Origin: JADLGH01 sp964586675
GTDB lineage: Bacteria > Desulfobacterota_D > UBA1144 > Nemesobacterales > UBA2774
Assembly (NCBI GenBank): GCA_964586675.1
Contig: CAZPHQ010000002.1
Coordinates: 62,001-126,000 of the forward strand
Length of the DNA: 64,000 nucleotides
Direction: 5' to 3'
Position 1 is the first letter of the stretch. Every line of letters starts with the position of its first letter. Position numbers and translations under genes: made by a program. Under the pieces are notes generated by a model, which saw only the letters and a list, made by a program, of their open reading frames with translations, did no database searches and was not told where the DNA came from. Below, one piece after another: positions 50,755-60,177 of this stretch.

Positions 50755-51911
50755 AGCAGCAGGAGCCGTCCTCCGAGTTTGATCAGGACCTTCCCGGGGA
50801 GGAGTCCAAGCAGGAGATCCCCGACGAGCAGGCGAAGAAGGAGTCTCAGAAAGACGACCTCTCCGAAGCCCGCAAGACCTTTTTCCAGGCTTTAAAAGAG
50901 CTCAAGGACAATATCCAGAAAGAGACCAGCATGGCACCGCCCGAGGACCTGAACGTCCCGTCGGAGGCCACGGGCCAGGCTATGGACGACGGGCAGAGGC
51001 GGGACGAGAAAGAGCCCCCGAAGTCCAACAAGGTTTACGCCAGCAAATCCCCCGACCCGGGCGACGAGGAAGATTACTGGATCGGCGGGAAAAAGAACCT
51101 CGAATCAGCCGATAATGTGAAGGTCATAATGAAGGTTCTCGAAGGGAACTTTCAGCGGAACATTGCGCTCCGCGGCGACCATCCCGGCGGGCTTCCGAGA
51201 AAGTGGAAACGCATGAGGAGCTTCGACGAGATGGAGGACGTGGACCCTTCGGAGATAATGATCTGGAGCGACCACACGACCCCTACCCTGCCCCGCGTCC
51301 ACAGGCGCGAGAAGGAGATGATGGGCGGCGAGATCGCCATTCTGAGGGACGTCAGCACTTCGATGATGGGCGTTTACAGCGAATGGTCGTCTTCGGTCGT
51401 GAGGGGCGTCATAGAGCTCGCGCGGTCGAAGAAGATGCGCGTCGGGTACGTCGAGTTCAACCACCGCTCCTATAAATACAAGCGGAACTCGAAGTTCTTC
51501 ACGAGGGACTATCACTGGATGCTGGAGCTGGCCTCGAAGACCGAGTGCTCGGGCAACACGAACTACGAGGACGCTCTCAAGGACGCCCTTACGGAGTTCG
51601 GGGGAAGAGGCCTACGCAACAAGCACATACTCTTCATCACGGACGGCATACCGACCTCGGGGGACTGCGACGTCCTCGCCGAAAGACTGAGGGCGAAGAG
51701 GCTCGGTGTATGCATCCACTCGATATTCATAGGCTCGAAGAACTACCCTCGCATTCTCCAGAAGATTTCGGGCGAGACGAGCGGGACGCAGTTCATAGCC
51801 ACGAGAAGGAAGGACGGGACCATACGCATCGAGAGAAGGGACAAGAATCTCATAGCCCCGATACACGACGAGAAGTCGCAGGTGGACCCGTTCAGCAACG
51901 TCTTCGCGTAA
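50730..51911 (+). CDS. VWA-domain protein, CoxE-like, reached by frameshift or from ATG 50931
   Basis: The frame is open from 50730; its first ordinary start is ATG 50931, giving 326 residues. The preceding 67 codons read as an acidic Glu/Gln/Lys/Asp-rich linker with protein-like codon use. The VWA domain has the metal-adhesion motif DVSTSM, the conserved Thr in SGNTNYEDAL and TDGIPTSGD. Such proteins partner MoxR ATPases. No good ribosome site precedes 50931, whereas a fusion through the A-run would place ATPase and VWA in one chain of about 706 residues. Confidence 0.85.
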   Translation, partial: DRDRGNELEQQEPSSEFDQDLPGEESKQEIPDEQAKKESQKDDLSEARKTFFQALKELKDNIQKETSMAPPEDLNVPSEATGQAMDDGQRRDEKEPPKSNKVYASKSPDPGDEEDYWIGGKKNLESADNVKVIMKVLEGNFQRNIALRGDHPGGLPRKWKRMRSFDEMEDVDPSEIMIWSDHTTPTLPRVHRREKEMMGGEIAILRDVSTSMMGVYSEWSSSVVRGVIELARSKKMRVGYVEFNHRSYKYKRNSKFFTRDYHWMLELASKTECSGNTNYEDALKDALTEFGGRGLRNKHILFITDGIPTSGDCDVLAERLRAKRLGVCIHSIFIGSKNYPRILQKISGETSGTQFIATRRKDGTIRIERRDKNLIAPIHDEKSQVDPFSNVFA

Positions 51912-51951
51912 AGCCGGCCTTACTTACCGAAACGTGCTCCCGGACCGGCGC

Positions 51952-52953
51952 TCAGCGCTGCCGCTGGTAGCGGTTGACGGCGTTCTGGTGATCCCGGTAG
52001 TTTGTCGAAAAGACGTGAGTTCCGTCACCCCTCGATACGAAGTAGAGATATCCGACAGGCGCCGGGTTGAGCGCGGCTTCTATCGAATCCCTGCCCGGGC
52101 TGGCTATCGGACCCGGCGGAAGCCCCTTTATAACATAGGTGTTGTACTGGGTCATCGTCTGGAGGTCGTTCCTCCTGAGGTCGCCGTCGAAATCGTCCCC
52201 CATGCCGTAGATCACCGTCGGATCGCTCTGAAGCCTCATCCCGGCTTTCAGCCTGTTGTGGAATACGGCCGAAACCAGCGGGCGTTCTTTGACGTCGCCC
52301 GCCTCTTCTTCTATTATGGAGGCGAGGATAATTATTTCGTTGTCGGTGAGGTTGACCTTGTCTCTCATACCGCCGAAAGAGGCGTAGACCGCCTTGAACC
52401 TGTCGGTCATCATCCGGACGAATTCCCCCGGCGCGACTCCCTTTTTATAGGTGTAGGTTTCGGGGTATAGATATCCCTCGACGCCCATCAGGGGAGGCCC
52501 CGGAAGGCTTTCCAGTATCGCGGGATCGGAGGCGGCGGCCAGGAAATCGGCGCTCGAAAAGAGGCCGTTTTTTTCGAGGAGCGACGCCGTTTCCTTTACC
52601 GTGAGCCCTTCCGGCACTGTTACCCTGTGAAGGAGGACGTCGCCTTTTACTATCTTGTCGAGGACGCCCGAGATGGTGGAGCCCTTTTTGAATTCGTACT
52701 CCCCGGCCTTGAGCCTGTTCTGGACTCCGCTCGCAACCGAGTAATAGAGAAAGAGACTGCCGCTCGCGACTACGCCTTCATCTTCGAGCATCGAAGATAT
52801 AGCGCGGACGCCCTTTCCTTTAGGGATGTCGACTACCGTGTCCTTCTTTACGGAAGGGACTTCGTTGATGTAGTAGTAGAGCCCGAGCGCGGAGGCCCCG
52901 GCAAGGAGAAAGAGGACGAATACGGGAATAAGAAGAGACTTTAATATACGCAT
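51952..52953 (-). CDS. mltG: Endolytic murein transglycosylase MltG
   Basis: This 333-residue YceG-family protein has an N-terminal membrane helix (residues 7-28). The catalytic Glu lies in ILASIIEEEAG, followed by AVFHNRLKAGMRLQSDPTVIYG and YNTYVIKGLPPGPIASPG. It cuts nascent glycan strands and helps set their length. It is 21 nt downstream of proB and probably co-transcribed. Confidence 0.95.
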   Translation of the reverse strand: MRILKSLLIPVFVLFLLAGASALGLYYYINEVPSVKKDTVVDIPKGKGVRAISSMLEDEGVVASGSLFLYYSVASGVQNRLKAGEYEFKKGSTISGVLDKIVKGDVLLHRVTVPEGLTVKETASLLEKNGLFSSADFLAAASDPAILESLPGPPLMGVEGYLYPETYTYKKGVAPGEFVRMMTDRFKAVYASFGGMRDKVNLTDNEIIILASIIEEEAGDVKERPLVSAVFHNRLKAGMRLQSDPTVIYGMGDDFDGDLRRNDLQTMTQYNTYVIKGLPPGPIASPGRDSIEAALNPAPVGYLYFVSRGDGTHVFSTNYRDHQNAVNRYQRQR

Positions 52954-52974
52954 ATCGGAAACTGCCTGAACAGT

Positions 52975-54114
52975 CTACTTGATTATTATAGCGAGGTCGT
53001 CGCGATGTATGACCTCGTCGCTGTACTTGTGGCCGAGCAGGCCCTCGATCTCGCGCGTGCTCCTGCCCATTATGAGCTTTATTTCCTCGGAGCTGTAGGA
53101 GGTGAGCCCGCGGGCTATCTCGGCGCCAGATTCGTCGACGCACGTGACCGACTCGCCGACGCCGAACTTTCCCTTGACGCCCTTTATCCCCGAAGGGAGG
53201 AGGCTCTTTCCTTTGGACGATATCGCATTCTTCGCGCCGTCGTCGATTATTATCTGTCCGGCCGATTTTCGCGTGAACGCTATCCAGTGTTTTCTTCGGC
53301 TGAGGCTCGCACCTGAAGGCAGGAACAGCGTCCCTATCTCCTTTCCGGCGAATATGTTTTCGAGAGTGGATTTTTCCCTGCCGTTGGCGATTATCGTCGG
53401 CACGCCGAAGGCCGCTGCCGTTCTCGCCGCCTGTATCTTCGTTTTCATCCCGCCTGTCGTCGTGCGGCCGGAGGTGTCGCCGGCCACGGATTCCACGTTT
53501 TTATCTATGCGGCCGATGAGCGTTATGAGCTCGGCGTCGTGGTTTCGGCGCGGGTCCTTGCTGTAGAGCCCGCCGATGTCTGTCAGGAGAATAAGGAGAT
53601 CGGCCTCGACGAGGGACGTTACATGGGCGGCGAGGTTGTCGTTGTCGCCGAGCATTATCTCCTCGACGGCCACGGTGTCGTTTTCGTTTATTATCGGAAT
53701 TATGCCCATGTCGAAGAGGGTGACGAGGGTTTTTCTCGCGTTCAGGAAACGCTTCCTGTCGGCGAGGCCGTCGTGTGTGAGGAGTATCTGGGCGACCTTC
53801 TCGCCGTAGGACGAAAACGCCCTTTCGTAGTTCCAGATGAGGGCGCTCTGACCGCAGGCGGCTATGGCCTGCTTCATGGAGACTTCCGTCGGCTTCTTCG
53901 CGATGCCGAGCTTTTTCATTCCCGAGGCTATGGCCCCCGAGGAGACGACGGCGACGTCGCGCTTCTGGTTTTTGACCGCCGAGATCTCGCTTGCGAGCCT
54001 GTCGAACGCGGACTCGTCGAGTATGCCCTTGTCGTCCGTGAGCACGCTGCTGCCGATCTTTACGATCGCCCTTTTCGTGCGGGAGATAATTGTTTTTCTG
54101 TCTATATTATTCAT
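52975..54114 (-). CDS. proB: Glutamate 5-kinase
   Basis: This 379-residue enzyme phosphorylates glutamate, the first step of proline synthesis. The amino-acid-kinase domain has VKIGSSVLTDDKG, VVSSGAIASGMKKLG, INENDTVAVEEIMLGDNDNLAAHV and GGMKTKIQAA. A C-terminal PUA domain begins near residue 290 (GKFGVGESVTCVDESG). The full length shows a PUA-bearing ProB. proA is not in the window. Confidence 0.95.
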   Translation of the reverse strand: MNNIDRKTIISRTKRAIVKIGSSVLTDDKGILDESAFDRLASEISAVKNQKRDVAVVSSGAIASGMKKLGIAKKPTEVSMKQAIAACGQSALIWNYERAFSSYGEKVAQILLTHDGLADRKRFLNARKTLVTLFDMGIIPIINENDTVAVEEIMLGDNDNLAAHVTSLVEADLLILLTDIGGLYSKDPRRNHDAELITLIGRIDKNVESVAGDTSGRTTTGGMKTKIQAARTAAAFGVPTIIANGREKSTLENIFAGKEIGTLFLPSGASLSRRKHWIAFTRKSAGQIIIDDGAKNAISSKGKSLLPSGIKGVKGKFGVGESVTCVDESGAEIARGLTSYSSEEIKLIMGRSTREIEGLLGHKYSDEVIHRDDLAIIIK

Positions 54115-54168
54115 GTCGTTCAGGCAATATAAGCCCGGCTGCGTATACGGATTATCGTGTGAGCACGC

Positions 54169-54197
54169 TTGACAACGGGGCCTTATCGGGCTATCTT
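54169..54197 (+). promoter_or_regulatory. tRNA-Gly promoter
   Basis: Consensus TTGACA (54169-54174) and TATCTT (54192-54197) are exactly 17 nt apart, placing the start about 7 nt before the tRNA. Confidence 0.75.
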
Positions 54198-54210
54198 AAT
54201 CATCCGTTCA

Positions 54211-54284
54211 GCGGGAATAGCTCAGCTGGCTAGAGCGTCTCCTTGCCAAGGAGAAGGTCGCGGGTTCGAATCCCGTTTCCCGCT
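54211..54284 (+). tRNA. tRNA-Gly (GCC)
   Basis: The 74-nt sequence folds as a cloverleaf: acceptor GCGGGAA/TTCCCGC, T arm with TTCGAAT loop, and anticodon loop TTGCCAA giving anticodon GCC. Discriminator U fits glycine. The 3' CCA is not encoded. It has its own strong promoter. Confidence 0.97.
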
Positions 54285-54352
54285 CAATAACCCTTCCACA
54301 AACTACTCTTTCCCACACTCGTTCTTCCCCCGGGATCATGCATCCCCAGGAG

Positions 54353-54958
54353 TCATTCGTCCATACTTATAAAACCGGGCCGCGATTTTACCCTGTCGCA
54401 CCATAGAATTACGCTGGGATACGGCGAGAGCTCTATTCCGCCTTCGGGCGCGAGGTCGACATACGGGAAGCAGGCAATGTCGGCCATGGAATATTCCCCC
54501 GCGAGGAAATCGTAGTGCTCCAAATGGCTGTCGAGCACCCTGAGAACAGCGCCGCCCTGAGTGCGGAGCTCGTTGAGCCTTTTTTCGTCGACGGATTCCG
54601 GCGGCAGGAATTTTGTCATGAACCTCGCGAGCGCAAGATTCGGGTCTATGGAGGTTTTGCCGTAAAGGAGCCACTGCGCCATTTTACCGAAGGCGGAAAG
54701 GTCGTCGGGGTAGAGGGGATTCGGGGAGTACTTCTTCCCGAGGTAAAGCAGTATGGCGTTAGACTCCCACATGTTGAAGTCTCCGTCTACGAGCACGGGG
54801 ATTTTTCTATTGGGGTTTACGGCGTCGTAGCCCCCCGAGTGCTGCTCGCCCTTGAATATGTCGAGGTAGATCTTTTCGTATGGGACGCCGAGCTGATGGA
54901 GCGCAAGCCTCACCTTGTAGCAGTTTCCGGACAGCGGATGGTCGTAGAGTTTTAACAT
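54353..54958 (-). CDS. Glutathione S-transferase family protein
   Basis: This 201-residue protein has a thioredoxin-fold N-terminus (MLKLYDHPLSGNCYKVRLAL) with Ser/Asn/Cys at the active-site turn. The cis-Pro motif KIPVLVDGD follows, then WESNAILLYLGKKY and an all-helical C-terminal domain with DFLAGEYSMADIACFPYV. It may conjugate glutathione or act in disulfide chemistry. It begins 1 nt after the thioesterase stop codon. Confidence 0.9.
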   Translation of the reverse strand: MLKLYDHPLSGNCYKVRLALHQLGVPYEKIYLDIFKGEQHSGGYDAVNPNRKIPVLVDGDFNMWESNAILLYLGKKYSPNPLYPDDLSAFGKMAQWLLYGKTSIDPNLALARFMTKFLPPESVDEKRLNELRTQGGAVLRVLDSHLEHYDFLAGEYSMADIACFPYVDLAPEGGIELSPYPSVILWCDRVKSRPGFISMDE

Positions 54959-54959
54959 T

Positions 54960-55454
54960 TCAGTCTTCCAGGTACTGCGTGAATTTAGGGGTGAACCTTT
55001 CCTTACCCATTATCCTCATCGTCACTTCCTTCTTCGGGATAATATAATCTACGCTGCTCTTCGTGCAAACCTTTCCCGCATGGTTGATAATCCTGACGTC
55101 GACGCCTATTTTGCGCCCTTCCTCGCGGGTGATCCTGCCGGAGATCGTGAGCTCGCCCGAGAGCCCGACGGGGCTCAGGAACTCCATGTCGATGTTCGTC
55201 GTGAGGGCTATTTTTTTGTACTTGTCGAACATTGTCCAGAACGCGACTTCGTCTACGAGCGCGCACTGTATGCCGCCGTGGAGTATGCCGGGGAAGCCCT
55301 GGAAATGGCCGCTCGGGGTGATCTTCGTGAAGACTTCGCCGGCCTTGTCGTCCGCGAAGAATTTCAGCCTGAGGCCGTGGCTGCTGCGCGGATCGCAGGC
55401 GAAGCAGCCGTAGCCGGGGAAGTCAAGGAATATGTTTTCTACTTCTCTTGTCAT
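54960..55454 (-). CDS. PaaI-like hotdog thioesterase
   Basis: This 164-residue protein has the 4HBT hotdog fold. The key motif is FPGILHGGIQCALVDEVAFW, with the catalytic His-Gly-Gly and Asp/Glu. The following strand is ALTTNIDMEFLSPVGLSGELTISG. It hydrolyses an acyl-CoA of unknown type. The N-terminus has a Cys pair (GCFACDP). It lies 17 nt after gyrA and 1 nt before the GST gene, so all three may share a transcript. Confidence 0.87.
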   Translation of the reverse strand: MTREVENIFLDFPGYGCFACDPRSSHGLRLKFFADDKAGEVFTKITPSGHFQGFPGILHGGIQCALVDEVAFWTMFDKYKKIALTTNIDMEFLSPVGLSGELTISGRITREEGRKIGVDVRIINHAGKVCTKSSVDYIIPKKEVTMRIMGKERFTPKFTQYLED

Positions 55455-55471
55455 TTCTGAAAACTGATCGA

Positions 55472-57937
<2,466 letters not shown>

Positions 57938-57981
57938 TTAGCTTAAAGCCTCCTAAATATCTATAAATATTGGGTAATAAG

Positions 57982-58008
57982 GTTATATGAGGGAGGGCCA
58001 AGAGTCAA
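57982..58008 (-). promoter_or_regulatory. Candidate gyrA promoter
   Basis: TTGACT (58008-58003) is followed by TATAAC (57987-57982) with a 15-nt spacer; TAACCT at 17 nt is an alternative. It lies 45 nt before the gyrA start in the 169-nt divergent gap. Confidence 0.5.
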
Positions 58009-58106
58009 TTTACGAAGGCCTTCACGGGGAGACGGAGGTGGCGGAGAATGTGCGGATTCGGGTATAACTTGTTCTGATTAATGGATAGTATTGTTAAGGG
58101 AGACCG

Positions 58107-58796
58107 ATGAAAAGATTTGGATGGAGACTCGTAAAATTCGTGCTGAAGGCGGTTTTGTTCGTCCTCCTTCTTACTGTCGGATGGGTTTTCCTCTACAGGT
58201 TCGTGAACCCTCCTGTGACGCCGCTCATGGTCATGAAGTACTTTAAGGAAGGAAAGCCCATAAAGAAGGAGTGGAAGGATTACAAAGATATATCCGGGAA
58301 TATGAAGCTCGCGGTTATAGCGGCGGAGGACCAGACCTACCCGCTGCACAAGGGTTTCGACGTGGATTCGATAATAGACGCTATCGAAGACAAAAATAAG
58401 GGCAAGAGGCTCAGGGGGGCGAGCACCATAAGCCAGCAGACGGCGAAGAATGTTTTCCTCTGGCCGTCGCGGACGTGGGCGAGGAAGGGGGCGGAGACAT
58501 ACTTCACTTTTCTGATCGAGAATCTATGGGGGAAGAAGAGGATACTGGAGGTTTACTAGAACGTGATGGAGACGGGGCCGGGGGTATACGGGGCAGAGAA
58601 GGCGGCGGAGCTTTATTTCGGGAAATCGGCGAAGAATCTCACTAAGGGTGAGGCCGCGCTCATAGCGGCTGTCCTTCCGAACCCGGAGAGGATGTCGCCG
58701 GGGAGGCCGTCGGATTATGTCAGGGGGCGGCAGGCGTGGATAATGGGGCAGATGGATAATCTCGGCGGGACGTCATACCTTAAGAATTTGGAGTGA
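58107..58796 (+). pseudogene. mtgA: Monofunctional peptidoglycan transglycosylase interrupted by an amber codon
   Basis: Read through, this is a normal-length (about 229-residue) GT51 protein with a membrane anchor near residues 10-32, catalytic Glu in VIAAEDQTYP and GASTISQQTAKNVFLWPSR. A TAG at 58557-58559 falls in the conserved EVYLN motif, where Leu is expected (EVY*NVMETGPG). The frame continues unshifted with GVYGAEKAAELYFGKSAKNL and AALIAAVLPNPERMSP. A TTG-to-TAG change explains it. It is a recent pseudogene, a base error, or a readthrough case. PBP1C could cover the loss. Confidence 0.85.
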
Positions 58797-58882
58797 GCGC
58801 CCCCGGGCCGTCATTTTCGTTGACATAACGAACCGGCGGTGTAAACATTAGAAACAGCCTGAATACAGGGAGGGGAAAAGAC

Positions 58883-59656
58883 ATGGCAGCCGAAAGAGCA
58901 CTGATAACAGGGGCGTCGTCGGGAATAGGGTGGGAGCTTGCGAAGCTCTTCGCGGCGGACGGCTCGGACCTCATTCTGGTCGCGAGGAGGGAGGAGAGGC
59001 TTAAGGCGCTTGCAGACGAGCTCAAGGACGAGTTCGGTGTGGACGTTTTCGTCCTCCCCAAGGATTTGTCGGACCCAGAAGCCCCCAGGGAAATTTACGA
59101 GCATCTCAAAAGAGAAGGTATAGACATCGATGTGCTCGTGAACAACGCCGGGTTCGGGGCGAGGGGGCCGTTCGCGAATCTCGACACCGACAAGCAGGTG
59201 GACATGGTGCAGGTGAATGTTGTGGCGCTTACGCACCTGACGAGGCTTTTTCTGCCCGGCATCATAGAGAGAGGGCGCGGCGGCATACTGAATGTCGGCT
59301 CGCTCGCCGGGTTTCAGCCGGGGCCTAACCTGGCCGTATATTACGCGACCAAGGCCTACGTTCTATCGTTCACCGAGGCGCTTTCGGAAGAGGTGAAAAA
59401 TCCGAATATCAAAATTACGTGCCTCGCTCCGGGGCCCGTGCGGACCGAGTTCGGGGAGAAGTCCGAGCTAGACGATTCGCTCCTCTTCAAGATGAGCCTC
59501 ATGGACGTGGGACCGGTTGTCAGGGAGGGATACGAAGGGTTCAGGCATGGGAAGGTTATCGTCCTTCCGGGGATAAAGCAGAAGCTCATTCCTGTGTTGC
59601 TGAGGTTCACGCCGAGGTTTCTCGTGAGGAAGATAGTTAAATCGCTCCAGTCGTGA
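58883..59656 (+). CDS. Short-chain dehydrogenase, DltE-like
   Basis: This 257-residue SDR has the cofactor loop TGASSGIG at residues 9-16 and NNAGFG in the centre. The catalytic Ser is in NVGSLAGFQPG and Tyr-x-x-x-Lys in YYATKAY. A hydrophobic/basic C-terminus (LLRFTPRFLVRKIVKSLQS) may touch membrane, as in fatty-acyl or DltE-like members. The substrate is unknown. A Shine-Dalgarno-like AGGGGA precedes the ATG. Confidence 0.9.
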   Translation: MAAERALITGASSGIGWELAKLFAADGSDLILVARREERLKALADELKDEFGVDVFVLPKDLSDPEAPREIYEHLKREGIDIDVLVNNAGFGARGPFANLDTDKQVDMVQVNVVALTHLTRLFLPGIIERGRGGILNVGSLAGFQPGPNLAVYYATKAYVLSFTEALSEEVKNPNIKITCLAPGPVRTEFGEKSELDDSLLFKMSLMDVGPVVREGYEGFRHGKVIVLPGIKQKLIPVLLRFTPRFLVRKIVKSLQS

Positions 59657-59771
59657 TCAGGGGAGACGGCCCGGATTAAATTTGTTGCCGCCGGGATTTT
59701 AGTGTGATATTATTAGATTTTATAATTATTTGTATCGGTTAGGCAGTAAACAATAACACGGGGGTGTGAAC

Positions 59772-59936
59772 ATGAGAGTCCTCAGGTCACTCTTAAGGAA
59801 CAAAAACGCTCTTTTTCCGGCACTGTGTATAGTCGCGCTCGGCTTTCTTTACGGCTGCCAGTGCGAAGGGGGCATAGGGACGTCCGCCAGGGACGCGGGC
59901 CCCGGCGACACGATAGTGGTCGCGCCAGGAAAATAA
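59772..59936 (+). CDS. Very small lipoprotein-like peptide
   Basis: This 54-residue frame starts with basic residues, then a hydrophobic helix ending FLYGC (Cys29), a good lipobox. The remaining 25 residues are small and polar with a second Cys (QCEGG). It lies 38 nt before a second gene of the same kind. No named family is recognised. GGGGTGTGA precedes the ATG. Confidence 0.6.
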   Translation: MRVLRSLLRNKNALFPALCIVALGFLYGCQCEGGIGTSARDAGPGDTIVVAPGK

Positions 59937-59974
59937 AGGAAAACAAAGGAAGGTCAGAAAAGGAGGATAGGATA

Positions 59975-60124
59975 ATGGAACTTCTAAAGAGAGTATCCAG
60001 GAAGCTCAAGGTGACTGCGATTTTCTTGAGCCTTGCGGTCGTGCTGATCACGCCCGGCGTCATGCACTGCTCGGGCTCCGTCGACGTGCCCGAAGGCAAT
60101 TCTTCGTCACTCAACTTAATCTGA
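59975..60124 (+). CDS. Very small secreted/lipoprotein-like peptide
   Basis: This 49-residue frame has a basic start (MELLKRVSRKLK), a hydrophobic segment and a Cys in GVMHC that makes a poor lipobox. A Ser/Asn-rich 17-residue tail follows. AGGAGG lies 8 nt before the ATG. With the previous gene it forms a compact pair. No family is recognised. Confidence 0.58.
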   Translation: MELLKRVSRKLKVTAIFLSLAVVLITPGVMHCSGSVDVPEGNSSSLNLI

Positions 60125-60177
60125 CCATAACGAAACGCCGATCCATAAATCTGCTGCTGCGCGCAGAGCGGGCGCGC

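Noticed and set aside
58557..58559. Amber codon reassigned to an amino acid
   Set aside because: TAG ends several intact genes here, including asd, dapA and the GmhB-like gene.
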